Part shown: piece by piece, positions 11,526 through 22,589 of the stretch
Numbering within the stretch: the stretch's first letter is position 1
How the letters are laid out: each line of letters starts with the position of its first letter
NCBI GenBank assembly: GCA_947561715.1
Contig: OX387199.1
Location: forward strand, 15,443,001-15,507,000
DNA length: 64,000 nt
Direction: 5' to 3'
Origin: Ascidia mentula
Lineage: Eukaryota; Chordata; Ascidiacea; Phlebobranchia; Ascidiidae
Translations under genes and position numbers: made by a program
Notes under the pieces: generated by a model
Databases searched by the model: none
What the model saw: only the letters and a program-made list of their open reading frames with translations
Told to the model about the DNA's origin: nothing

Positions 11526-13990
11526 GGTCTTAACAAAACTGCGAAACTTGGGCAATAAGGTAAACTCTCAATGTTTTTACAAAAACAATCTCAGCAAAGA
11601 ACTTCAACAAAGTCTCTTCAAACTAGGCAACCTCACTTCTTCAAAACAAATAGTGATTTGTAAATCCGACAGGGATGGTAAAGTTTTAATCCTTGAAAAC
11701 GATGACTATCGCAACATTATGATCCGCGAACTAAAAGACTTTACAGTACTGCCTTTTGACATCACCTCATACAATAAACATGTATCCACTCTGCGCTCAA
11801 CTTGTGACAAAATCCTAATCTCTCTACATAAGGATGGTGTTATCAGCGACAGCATACTGTTTCATACAGCTGGAATTAAGAACAAAGGAAATATGTATCA
11901 TCACGTACCCGGTCCCGCAGCAAAATACTTTAGTTCCAACACCCCAGCATACGCATATCCCTTGTTTAAGACGCACAAAATTGCCGCCGCACAACTGGAA
12001 ATTATGAACATACAGGACATCCCAGTGAGACTGTTGCAATCCCTAGTTAACACTCTGATGTCACGGTTCACAGCTTTCTTAGAAAGCATACTACAACCCA
12101 TCAGTGCGTCATACTGCCAAGCCATTGTGGCAGAATATTGAGAAACTATTACTTCCGACCATTGTGTCAGAATATGGAGAAGACTATTACTTCCGACTTG
12201 TGCATCGTGACAGCAGATGTAAAATCTCTGTACAGTAACATCCCACACACGCTGCTCCACTCTGCCCTGCAGGATGCTCTGCAACGACACACGCAGTACA
12301 GTCACAAGACTACACAAGATCTCATCAATTTAATATTTGTGTGTCTTGAAGGCGTATTCTTACGTAACGAACAAAAGTTTTACTCGCAACAAACTGGCAT
12401 CGTAACCGGTGACAACCACTCGGTCTCATTGGCAAACGTCTCCGTTCACTATGTCGTCATTCAAGCTGCCCAATTCGTCAAAGAAACCGAGGTTTTCAAA
12501 CGTTTCATTGATGACATAATTTTCATTTGTTTTGCTGAAGAAACAGCCAACCACGTCAGCAATGAGCTTGACAACGTGTTCCGCAAAAATAATTTGGAAC
12601 TCACGTTTAATAAAACACACGTACAACAAGACATGCCAGGCGTACCATTTCTCGACGTAGAACATGTCTATTCCACCCGATCTCCGTTCTCATTCAGAAC
12701 CATTGACCACACCAAGGCCACTGCTTTGCACCGTTGCTTTCTTGACGGGTATTCTCACCACCATCCGACGATTTTCAAAGGTATTTTACATGGAGAGGCA
12801 AAAAGATTGCGCCGCTTGAATGAATCCGACGAGGACTACCATAGCAGCCTGGAAAAGCTCAAAGCTAAAGCCATACGATCGCGTTTTCCAAAAAAACATG
12901 GTTAACGACGTCCTAAACCTGGCGAAAGACTGGAAGGAAAGGTTTGGCCCCAGTGTCACCCGCTGTACATCCGCACTGGACATATGGGCTACAAGTTTCG
13001 TAAACCTACTCCGACCAAGTCCTAAAGAGAAGATCCTCAATCCACATACCATGGTAGTTTACAAGCGCCCACACACTCTCGCTTGTATGCTCACCAAGTA
13101 TAGAGGCATCGCTCATTGTGACGATCAAAACCCGCACAAAACAGGACTGTCACAACCTTGCGGCCATTGCGCCCTCTGTGGGAATTTCGGCAACCACACA
13201 TCAATGGTTGTGAGTACCAACCAGTTATTAACACCCAGTGGGCCAATTCCACTCCGTCAGACATTGACATGTCGTAACTATGGCATTTATATAGCTACCT
13301 GCCTTTTATGTGGTGACCAATACGTTGGCCAAACGAAAAACAAGTTTTCCACTCGATGGAACGGACATCGAGCTGTTTGGAAAACGGGAAAAGACAACGG
13401 AAATACCGACCGAGCTGCGTTGCTCCACCACTACCACGCACAACACAAGCAGCACCGACATGTTGACATTGCAAAATGCTTCAAAGTCGTCTTCGTAGAA
13501 CAGCCCCCAGTGCATTTATTGGATATTTGTGAAGACAAATGGTTTCACAAAATCAAGGCAAAAATTAACATCAACCCCCTTATATTGCCTAATACAATGT
13601 AAGTGTCGGTTTTGTTTTTGTTTCTACTTCCGCTTACCGTTGAAGTGTCCACCAACTGTGTTGTCATTGTGACAAGCTTATCAATGACGGAGAGCCAGAT
13701 CACCGCCGGCATTTTTTACCGCTATCGTTTGCAGCTTGTTGTGTTCTCCCCTTTTTTCTTTTATTTTATGTTTTATCGGGCGTCCCCACAAACAAGCCAA
13801 AGCCGACAGTTCAGTCGCACCTTACCTAATCGTAAAATCTGATTGTCAGTTTGTAAGGTATTTTTACATTTGCATTACTGTTGGTTAACTCCGTTGTTGT
13901 GTTGTTTTTTAGCGATACTGATGATGCCTACACAGACAGGCGAAATATATATTTCCTAAAAACTTGAAACAGACAGACGACTTAGGGTTA
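11526..13990 (+). mobile_element. Penelope-like retroelement PLE-1 (RT and GIY-YIG)
   Basis: The coding parts span 11526-13602. They hold a reverse transcriptase whose catalytic box reads FKRFIDDIIFIC (about 12500-12530), a CGHCALCG zinc-binding-like linker near 13160, and a GIY-YIG endonuclease with YGIYIATCLLC, YVGQTKN and TRWNGHR. Reverse transcription by such elements is primed at the chromosome. The reading frame is split into two or three overlapping segments and the N-terminal part is missing, so this is a 5'-truncated, probably inactive copy. The left junction is set by comparison with 58380-58451, where the same flank (ATAAAAATGCTTTAAT) continues without the element. The 3' end carries a hammerhead-like motif at 13906-13962. 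Confidence 0.88.
13906..13962 (+). ncRNA. Hammerhead-ribozyme-like motif at the PLE-1 3' end
   Basis: The core CTGATGA (13918-13924) is followed by stem II (GCCT/AGGC), then GAAA (13942-13945) and a short self-complementary ATATAT stem III. Stem I pairs TTTTTAG (13906-13912) with CTAAAAA (13956-13962), with a small internal loop. This matches the type I hammerhead layout, and PLEs are known to carry such ribozymes in their terminal repeats. Self-cleavage is inferred only. Confidence 0.65.
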
Positions 13991-14110
13991 TTTATCATTT
14001 TCTTCATTGATCCGTTACTGAGTCTCTGTCAGCCATAAGGACTACACAGGCGATTCATAGAAATCAAACTCTCATTTGTCGTATTCGGTACAGAATCCCT
14101 GTATCCCTTT

Positions 14111-14770
14111 ATGGAGCACAAACAACGTTGCAAATATGCGGCCATTGTACAAAGAGTCGCTCTGCTAAAGCGGTGCTTACGTACGAACGTACTTTTGCCA
14201 TCAAATCACCGCAAACGCGTGGATTTAGATCTTTTGCTTATACAACTGCGCAGAAGGATTTTGAGAGACCTTTTAACCTTAAAACGAGCAAGGTCAAAGT
14301 TTGAAACTCAGCTGCGAGAACTTAACCAGCAAGAACAAGCAGCACTCGAAAGAGTCAGCCTCAAACTAAAACGAAAGTGCATCTCAAAGTATAACTTTCT
14401 ACGCAACCGCCAGGAACATTTACAACAAAATGTGAACCGACATCCACCAGGACTCACGTATAAGCACCGGAAAAACATCCGTGACAGAAAACGGTACAGG
14501 AAAAGAAAAAAGAAAGCTTGTGACCAAGAATTACTTGAAAGAGTTGAAAGCAACATTCTGAACAAGTCCACTAAAAATATAAACGATTGCGACAAAATGC
14601 TGCTTGGGCTGGGGTTAAACTTTGCCCCCACCCCCAAATGGTCGACAGCCACAGAAAACCTAGAGTGGTTAAACGCCCACATGCATATCCGGCGCGTGGA
14701 ATGGAAACAAGCGCTTCAATCCGAAGGCGAACATTCTACTCCCTCTTCCCCTCTCCCCCCAAGCTACACA
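14111..14770 (+). mobile_element. PLE-2: 5' coding part of a second Penelope-like element
   Basis: An open frame of about 220 codons is rich in Lys/Arg and coiled-coil-like, and ends with a LGLGLNFAPTPKW segment, the conserved entry of PLE reverse transcriptases, and HIRRVEWK. It starts about 120 bp after the 3' end of PLE-1 in the same direction, so the two form a head-to-tail pair. The polymerase and endonuclease are absent; the element stops near 14770, close to the PSMA5 fragment. Confidence 0.75.
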
Positions 14771-14811
14771 TCACTAAGTATTCAAGTTATCAATATTTCA
14801 AAGATCATCTG

Positions 14812-15003
14812 AATACTTGAAGCGTCAATCAGAGGAGATGTGATTCGTTTTTCAACTGCCAAAACCACACCTTCAGATGTTTGTATTCCAATTGCTGTTG
14901 ATCCAAGTTTAATTGCCTCAATAGCATACTCAACCTGGAAAATCCTTCCTTCAGGTGAGAAGGTGTTGACACCACGATCATATTCTGATCTTGTCATAAA
15001 CAT
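14812..15003 (-). pseudogene. PSMA5: Truncated proteasome subunit alpha-5 fragment
   Basis: Starting at an ATG at 15003 on the minus strand, about 64 codons match the N-terminus of proteasome alpha-5 almost residue for residue: [33 protein letters not shown] and VEKRITSPL. Homology ends after SSIQMIFEI, followed within a few codons by TGA; no donor site or downstream exon is seen. The full protein is about 240 aa, so about three quarters is missing. A short inverted repeat (AAGTATTCA / TGAATACTT, 14777-14818) sits at the break. It abuts PLE-2, which suggests a truncated gene or cDNA copy trapped with the retroelement. The functional gene must be elsewhere. Confidence 0.85.
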
Positions 15004-15129
15004 GATGTTAGTTTATATTAAACAACTACGTGTTTCGCTTACTCAAGAGCAGGACTAACGTGAAAATTTTCTTCATCCTACTACATGATTATTGGTATAT
15101 TTGGAATTTTGTGTTTTTTTACCGTTGAC

Positions 15130-15380
15130 AATTATAACTGACATTTCCTTGGCCATTTTCTTGCCTACGTCTGGTCAACATCCTGGCAAAGTCGTCGTTG
15201 TGTCAAATGATTAAAAATGCCTAATCATTACTAACGTTGAAAAGGTTTTCCACATCATCTGTCCATTGAAGTTTTTTTTCATGTTGGAGATCTTTATGAA
15301 AACAACCAACCCTTATGTCGTCATAGTAGGTGTCATTGCATGTTGACCTTGAGCATTTGCCTCTTGATATTTGTGTCATA
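15130..15380 (-). repeat. Repeat Z, copy 1
   Basis: On the minus strand it aligns with 57272-57420 and 58463-58670, and its left part with about 57830-57900. Shared landmarks are GGAAAACCTTTTCAACGTTA and TTTGACACAACGACG. Unknown family. The flanking stretches 15060-15130 and 15380-15700 show nothing else. Confidence 0.55.
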
Positions 15381-15699
15381 TTGTAGGTTACTAAATACAA
15401 TCGATGTGGCTCTGTTCAAGATGCGACGGTATCTTTTTATGTAAATACTTTCAGTAATTTAACAATCCATCAATATCGTGTCCGTTGATAAATTTTTTGA
15501 CTCTCACCAATAACATTAAATTACCCAGGAGACGTTGGTCGACAAAACTATTTTTACTTAACTTTAACAGGGTTCCAAGAAATTGCAGAGTTGATTGATC
15601 TAAAATTGAATATATGTTGTTGATTACATGCTTGGCAATGTGAAAAGTCTTGCTCACTACGTGGATTGTCTAAAAAATGCATTTTCATTAAACCGTGGG

Positions 15700-15970
15700 A
15701 TTCAATAATGTTCAAATTGCAGGCGGGCAATTGTCAAAATTAGTTAATCCGCCGCCGAACCTTAGCCACCATAGTTTCAACCACGCGTTTTCGCACAGAA
15801 ATAAGAAACTAAAGGACATACGCCAATTTACCTTTTTTAATGCTCATTTTTCACTGGCATCTAGTATTTGTGTGCAAAATTTCAAGTCGCTTTATTCAAA
15901 AATGTTCAAATTGCAGGCGGGCAATTGTCAAAATTAGTTAATTCCGCCGAACCTTAGCCACCATAGTTTC
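15700..15970 (+). repeat. Short tandem-like duplication (unit W)
   Basis: The segment ATGTTCAAATTGCAGGCGGG, with the following CCGAACCTTAGCCACC, occurs at about 15708 and again at about 15901; a third partial copy starts at 17886. Nature unknown. Confidence 0.6.
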
Positions 15971-16014
15971 AAACGTGCGATGTCCCTTTTTCATTTTGCG
16001 CTTCTAAATGTTGT

Positions 16015-16160
16015 TGTGTGGTTGACGTTTGAAATGAGTTACCAAACCCTAATGAAGTCTTGCTGGCGGACGAAACGTGGGAAGAATAGAGTACGTTAAT
16101 TTTATGACAGAAGATCAGTCTATTTTAAATTGTAATATGGCTGGCACCAATATAGTACAA
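16015..16160 (+). mobile_element. PLE terminus remnant
   Basis: It contains a degenerate hammerhead core (CTAATGA at 16049, GAAA at 16072) and GACAGAAGATCAGT, matching the reverse complement of the end of the PLE at 62036-62752. Only the terminal segment remains. Confidence 0.5.
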
Positions 16161-16164
16161 CTTG

Positions 16165-17188
16165 GAACTCTCCTGGCGTTATTTTGCTGCAAATCTTATA
16201 TATTTAAAGTAACCTCCACACGTTAGTAGTTATGTTATAAGCTCACTAACATATTCTAGTAAATGCGACGTTTTCCTTTAGCAAAAGCTACATCAAATGT
16301 CATCCAAAATACAACATATAACTATACTTTTTTCCGAACCACGCTTCCAGTGTTGTGTGTTGGGTCATTCTATGCGCTCTTGGCGTTTTCAGTCGTTTCA
16401 CGATAATTTAATTTAACGGAATTACGCTTCTCAGTGCAAAACGTAACGACACAAACCACTGATTGGTTATCCAGCGACAATTTACAGTATGATACATTTA
16501 CAAACGATAGTGAAAACTCTGGATATTTTGACAATTTAAATGATAATTACACCCTCTTCATTGGTTGGGTTGTGTAGTAACTAAATGTGAAATAATGTAA
16601 AAAATATCTTCTCCTGTCAAATTTCAGGGAGAATGCCAACAGCTTCCCTTCCAACATCTGTTGTAATTTGAACTATTCCGGAAATAAACCTAAACGCGAT
16701 TCAGGAAATCATGGGCGGTTGTTGTCTGGTGTTAAACGTTAGCATTGTATATTCATGAACACTTTGGCAAACTTGTTAAATGTAACCTGCACACGTTATG
16801 TCATAAGCTTACCAACATACCCTTGTAAATGTTGGAACCACGGATCTTTTTACACAGTTGCCTGCCCAAGCTCGTCGTAACTCGATGGCATCGCATAACG
16901 ACCCAAATTGAAGCCATGAAAAGGTGACTTTACTTTGACACACGATGCCTTCCTTTGGGGTCAGGCCTTTGCTGGTAAGGGGAGTTGACTTCTCAGAGGC
17001 AACTTAAAATTAATGTATGTATATAGCAGAACTGTTTTTAGACATCATTCAATCCATGTTCTCTGCCTTTTTCTTCTTGTTTCCATGTCTCAGGAAGCGA
17101 TAATCCTTGCACGCACAGTAAAAGAAACACGCCTTTTTTGCATTGCAAGTAACAGCTGGCACATTCAACTGAGGGGTAATTGTGTGTT
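16165..17188 (+). repeat. Repeat X, copy 1
   Basis: A unit of about 1 kb shared with 18170-19165 and 22590-23575. It starts near CTGGCGTTATTTTGCTGC, passes CCAACATCTGTTGTAATTTG, and ends with GCACGCACAGTAAAAGAAAC and CACGCCTTTTTTGCATTG. No coding potential is conserved. At 17188 homology stops where the gypsy fossil begins. Confidence 0.75.
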
Positions 17189-17189
17189 G

Positions 17190-17885
17190 GCGGACAAACT
17201 GCTACTGGCCACACAGGACCACAACCGCAATTTAAAGATGTCAGACGTCCTAGAGGTAGCATTACCGAAGGCCAAGGTAGCTCTGGCCGAAGCAATTCTG
17301 CTATAACATCCACTACCTTAAGCTCCTACAGTCTTGCCTACGGGTGCAACAGACTATTAAAGGCTATTGGTGGAGATCTGCTACAGCTAATTTAAGGAAA
17401 TTGGGGTCCGTTGGCTTTCGTTAGAAAGCGACTCCGTCCGGCTGAAGTCAGATATAGTGTATTTGATCGAGAACTACTCGCTTTGCATTTGGCCATTAGT
17501 CATTTCCGTTTTATTGAAGTCCGCGCGTTCGTTGCTTATATCACCGAACACAAACATTTAACATTCGATCACAAACATTTAACTCTCATCCCCGTGATTC
17601 GCACAGCAACAGCGCTAGCTATGTGCCATTTCGTATTTCACCGCGGATGTGAGGCACATCGAAGGAAAGTGTAACCACGTTGTAGATGCCCGTTCCAGTA
17701 TTTCCATCAAGCAGATGCAACTGCCTGTTGTTGACATGGACTACAGATTGTTTACAACTGCGCAACAAGACGCCGAAATATAAGCGTTTCGCACGGCAGT
17801 TTCTCTTTGCGATACATCCTCAGGCACACCACGACCGAGTGTGCCAAAAACATGGCAGAGAAAAGTTTTCGCCGTGGTCCATGTC
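17190..17885 (+). mobile_element. Fossil Ty3/gypsy pol fragment
   Basis: The order of motifs is that of gypsy polymerase: KAKVALAEA (RT to RNase H junction), KRLRPAEVRYSVFDRELLAL and HLAISHFRF (RNase H), a DHKHLT box, then MQLPVVDMDY with a following linker towards integrase. It is a broken internal piece without LTRs or other ends and carries several breaks. It interrupts a repeat X copy, so it is younger than that copy. Confidence 0.75.
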
Positions 17886-18019
17886 AAAATTAGTTATTTC
17901 CGCCGAACCTTAGCCACCACAGTTTCAATCATACGTTTTCGTTCACGAATAAGAATCTAAAGGACAGATGGCAATTTGGTTTTTACTGCTCGTTTTGTAG
18001 TGGCATCTAGTATTTGTGT

Positions 18020-18160
18020 GTGTCACGGAATGCTTGGATAACGCGGCCTTGCTGGCATCTTTCGATGAGATGTCGCGGCGATGTTCTTTTAGTCGCGTCC
18101 TAAATGATAAAGAACAGTGTGCATATTTTCCGGCAGTTTACAACAACTTGTTGTAATTCT
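18020..18160. mobile_element. PLE GIY-YIG scraps in opposite orientations
   Basis: 18025-18103 read on the minus strand matches the GIY-YIG region of the PLE at 62275-62586 (shared CTTGCTGGCATCTTTCGATG). 18120-18155 on the plus strand reads YFPAVYNNLL then a stop, which is the C-terminus of the same protein. The two pieces point in opposite directions, as in other inverted PLE ends in this window. Confidence 0.6.
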
Positions 18161-18169
18161 TGCGCAAAA

Positions 18170-19165
18170 GCAACCTCCACACGTTATTATAGTTATGTCA
18201 TAAGCTCACTAACATATCCTTGTAAATGCGTTTTCGTGTGGCAGAGGCTACGTCAAATGTTATCCAAAATACAATACATAACTATACTATTTTCTGAACC
18301 ACGCCTGCAGTGGTGTATGTTGGGTCATTCTATGCGCTCTTGGCGTTTTCAGTCGTTTCACTACAATTTAATTTAACGGTGTTACGCTTTTCAGAGCACA
18401 ACGTAACAACACAAACCGCTGATTTCCAGCGACAATTTGCAGGGCGATATATTTACAGACTATAGTGAGAACTCTGGATATTTTGACAATGGAAATGATA
18501 GTTACACCCTCTTCATTGGTTGGGTTGTGTTGTAACTAAATGTTAAATAATGTAAAAATATCTTCTCTGTCAACTTTCATGGAAAATGCCAACAGCTTCC
18601 CTTCCAACATCTGTTGTAATTTGAACTATTCCGGAATTAAAGCTAAACGCGATTCAGGAAATCATGGGCGGTCGTTGTCTGATGTCAAACGTTAGCATTG
18701 TATATTCATGAACACTTCGGCAAACCTGTTAAATGTAACCTGCACACTTTATTAGTTGTGTCATAAGCTTACCAACATACCCTTGTAAATGTTGGAAACC
18801 CGGATCTTTTTACACAGTTGCCTGCCCAAGCTCGTCGTAACTCGGTGGTATCGCATAACGACCCATAATAAAGCCATGGAAAGGTGACTTTACTTTGACA
18901 CACGAAGCCTTCCTTTGGGGTCAGGCCTTTGCTGGTAAGGGGAATTGACTTATCAGAGGCAACTTTAAATTAATGTGCATATAGCAGAACTGTTTAACAG
19001 AACTGCTTTTAGACATCATTCAATCCATGTTCTTCCCTTTTTCCCCTTGTTTCAGGAAGCGATAATCCTTGCACGCACAGTAAAAGAAACACGCCTTTTT
19101 TGCATTGCAAGCAACATGTGACTGCTGGCATTTTGCAGCTGAGGGGAAATTGTGTGTTAACGGAC
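18170..19165 (+). repeat. Repeat X, copy 2
   Basis: Close copy of 16165-17188, ending just 5' of the METTL27-like gene. It marks the left edge of a roughly 4.4-kb unit that is repeated, with losses, from 22590. Confidence 0.75.
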
Positions 19166-19480
19166 TTGAGTTGTAATACTGAGAGATTAGGCTACATAGT
19201 TTCTTTGGTTTTACCGAATAAGGGCGTGGCCAAGATTTAGAATTATATGCGCGCTTAAGATGAGTCAATATGCTGGTTGTTAATTATAAAATACGAGAAT
19301 TGTTGTACAGTTTTGAAGATATTATAGTCTAAACTTTTACAGTGACAACACGTGTTCAAGCAACAAGGACAATTTCAACATGTTGATTAACGTGGATATA
19401 TGATTTCTATTCCAGCGCACTAGTTAAACAATATTACCAATTTCCAACCTGCACAAGTTGGGTGATTTGAAGAAGGGAAA

Positions 19481-22143
19481 ATGGAAAAATCTAAAATACT
19501 ACAAGCTGTGTTAGAGGAGCTGACCCCCTCAGTTGAAGCAAATCAAGCCGTCTATAAAAAATATGCCAAAACCTATGATGAAGGGTCTGATGCTCATGGC
19601 AACAAAATACCTAGAAAAATGTCTCCGAAAATCATTGAGTTTTTTAAAGATTGGAATCTTGATACACAAGACTTGAATGCAATAGATGTCTGCGCCGGTA
19701 AGGGGGGTAGGATTCTCTGGAAAGCACACATACTTACATCATAAGGGCGGGCAATTGGAAATATAATGAGCATTTATGAAAATTAATATTGCATTTATTC
19801 TGTTATTTTAGACATTTGATTTTGTTGAACCAGCTTGGCTGCAAAAAACGGTTGAACCAGCTTGGCTGCAATGCCTTGGCTGCGATGCCAGTGAACCTTA
19901 TGATTGAGATTGGATAGCTGAGATCATCGAGTAGGGGCCTGCTCATATGGCGCGATTTTGTCTTATCATGCGATAACTTGACACATTGCTGCGATGTTTT
20001 TCAAAACATATAAAAAGATTGAAGATCACCACAACATTTATGTTTTTACCCTAAGGTACTGGTCGATGCGCTGTGATGCTCCGAAGTGCTGGATGGAAAG
20101 GGAACATTGACTGCATCGAAGGGTGCAAGGAAATGATAGACGTTGCGCGCACAAAAAACGTGTACCGGTATGCTTGCTTTACAGGGTCGATTAGACTTAG
20201 CATTATCACATATCACATATTTTTCATTTTCAACTGCTTCCACTGTCGATGTCCCTTGATCTTAAGTTTTATTCACAAAAGCAATGCAAAACAAAGAGTA
20301 AGAAACAAATATTAGTTGTTTTTGTGGCAGTGTGCACATTATAGTTGACAATCTTTTAACCACATAACAATGCTAAACGCTTTAAATGCAGGAACTTGTA
20401 CCAGCAAGTGATCAAAGGCGACTCTCAACTTCCTGTACCAACAAACAGCTATGACCTCGTGTTATGTGTGGGGGGATTGAGTTTTGGTCATCTTCCCCAC
20501 GATTGCTTGGAGGTAATATAAGTACCGCAATCCTTCGAGTATGCATTGATATATTTCAGAGCACACACACAAAGGCATAAGGTTGACTGGCGTAGCAACC
20601 AAGACAATGCAGCCAACCCGAAAGCCACGTTTTCATGAAAAGTCGGAGTGAGATTTGCAACACAAAGCTTCCAGTGAGACCTTGGGCTTACCGGAGCCAA
20701 CGATGTACGAACTCAGTTGTTAGATCGTTGGCCCCGGTAAGCCCAAGGTCTCACTGGAAGCTATGTGTTGCAGATCTCACTCTTCAAACCACACTGTGAG
20801 CTTGATGTTTCAGATCGTGTTTGAAAACAGTCCAGCTTGCCTGCATTCCCTTGGCTGCGACGCCAGTGAACCTTGTTATCGAAATATGACATTTGAGATC
20901 GCCAACTAGAAATGGCCTGCATAGTTTGGTGATCCTGCCCTGTCACTGAAGAGCGTATATATATCTAAACATACATATATTAGCCAAGCAACATAACAAA
21001 CCCTACGAAGGGGGACACCATATTCCGTCTGTGTCTGAGGGAAATATGAAAGAATCGGGGAATCTATGAATACCATTGTTAGTTTTGGAAGTATTTCCAC
21101 GTTTAGTCCCCCTGCAATTTTTTATGATATTCAAAAAGTGGTTTTATTGGACCGGCACATGTTTTTTTTCACAGGAGCCCTAGCATACATTAACACGCTC
21201 TTGGAAACCGCATTGGTTTTGCCTATAATATTGGTTGGAAATCGAGCTTGTTGCTTTACTTTTGACATCTCTTTGCTTTCCTGACACCAGTGCTACTTGG
21301 CTGTAAATTAAGGATTCCATATCCTTAAGTCAGCATCACCCGCTGAATGATAAAAGTACATTGCAAAATTAAGTCCACATAACGATTTATTCAGAAACAT
21401 AGACTGCCTAAATGTGTTTTTTTCATGGGCCCGTACAAACAATATTATGAGCTCCTTGGAAACTGCATTGGTTTTGCCGTTTAGCGCTCTTGGGAAATCA
21501 GTCTTGTTTCTTTACTCACAAATAATTATTATCAATGCAGATTCTGGTTGACCTTCTTGTTCCTGGAGGCTTGTTTGCGTTTGCCATAAGCAACTACAAG
21601 AATCCGGGGAGTGAAGCTTCTTATATCGAATCTGTACTTGCCAAGATGAAGAGTTTACATGAGAAATGTCAACTAGTCACAGCGGTGTGTAAATTACTTA
21701 AATGTGCATGCGTTTTTTGACAAGGTTCAACGATGGATAAACCATAGCTTATTATCTGGGTTTGATTATTTAGATCCTTTATCTTATATTGAATCGAAAG
21801 TATATTTGGGAATTAGTTCAGTAGAGTGGTGTTCAGTTTGTCAAAAAAGTGCTTCAGCAAATATAGAAGTTATTGCGTAGTCACTGGTATATTATTTGCT
21901 TTGCGCCGAAAGAGACATATTTTAAATATTACCAATTACTAATATCCAAAATATACATAAAGTGTTTGTAAATAGTGGCAAATACCACAAAATTATAATT
22001 AACTCCAAACAGCTCTGACTTTCAGTTATAAGAGTAATTGATTTGTGTTGAAATTACAGGAAACAGCCAATATCTTTCCAGCTGATCACAAACGTGCCGA
22101 TGAGAATCTCCAAGCTAGCCTATACTATTATCAACGGAAATAA
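19481..22143 (+). CDS. METTL27: METTL27-like class I methyltransferase, five exons
   Basis: Exons 19481-19697, 20056-20167, 20392-20512, 21541-21684 and 22060-22143 join in phase to 225 codons. The start is the first ATG of the exon that opens MEKSKILQAV. The protein has the pre-domain YKKYAKTYDEG, the SAM-binding motif I AIDVCAGTGRC (spanning the exon 1-2 junction), the acidic strand-2 region DCIEGCKEMID, YDLVLCVGGLSFGHLP (post II region), LLVPGGLFAFAI (motif after strand 5) and a C-terminus ending YYYQRK. Length and motif order fit the METTL27 (WBSCR27) family, SAM-dependent enzymes of uncertain substrate. All introns are GT-AG. Introns host SINE tails and a 59-bp hairpin. The alternative is another class I methyltransferase of the same fold. 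Confidence 0.8.
19827..19990 (+). mobile_element. SINE tail fragment in intron 1 of the METTL27-like gene
   Basis: It contains AACCAGCTTGGCTGC twice, then TGCCTTGGCTGCGATGCC and GTGAACC, which is the 3' tail of the window's tRNA SINE. No tRNA head is present. Confidence 0.65.
20646..20945 (+). mobile_element. Diverged SINE with a 59-bp head hairpin
   Basis: 20646-20704 and 20724-20782 are near-perfect inverted repeats around a 19-nt loop (about 4 mismatches). The right arm reads as a diverged SINE head (CTCAGTTGTTAGATCGTTGG) and is followed by the usual SINE tail (TTGCCTGCATTCCCTTGGC, GTGAACC). It lies in intron 3 of the METTL27-like gene and is duplicated at 24440-24735. Confidence 0.7.
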
Positions 22144-22361
22144 TGTCATGTTATCGGTGTATTTTTCAGCACCCTGGTTGAATTTTTTAAACCCTTTCTG
22201 ACTTGAAAAAACCCAAATGGAAAAAATCTCAAAGATACAAATTGTTTTCGTATATTATCCTCAAAAATAAAGTCATGTTATTGGTGTGCTGGATATCTGC
22301 TTTGTCAAAATAGCCCATATTTACCTATGTAAAGAAAGCGTATAGCTACGTAAAGAAAAAA

Positions 22362-22500
22362 CATATCATCTCCTGTCAACTTTCGGGAAAATGCCAACAG
22401 CTTCCTTCTAACATCTGTTGTAATTTGAACTATTCCGGAACTACACTAACCGCGATACAGGAAATCAGTGGTGGTTGTCTGATGTCAAACTTATTCCTGA
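22362..22500 (+). repeat. Repeat X, internal fragment
   Basis: Matches the middle of repeat X (CCAACATCTGTTGTAATTTG). It lies downstream of the METTL27-like stop codon. The stretch 22144-22361 shows nothing recognisable. Confidence 0.6.
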
Positions 22501-22589
22501 GCATCATATACTCAATTCAATGATGTCCTAATATTACGGCATCATTCCAAATGTCCTTTGATGCCATGAGCAAACCATCAGCTAAATTT

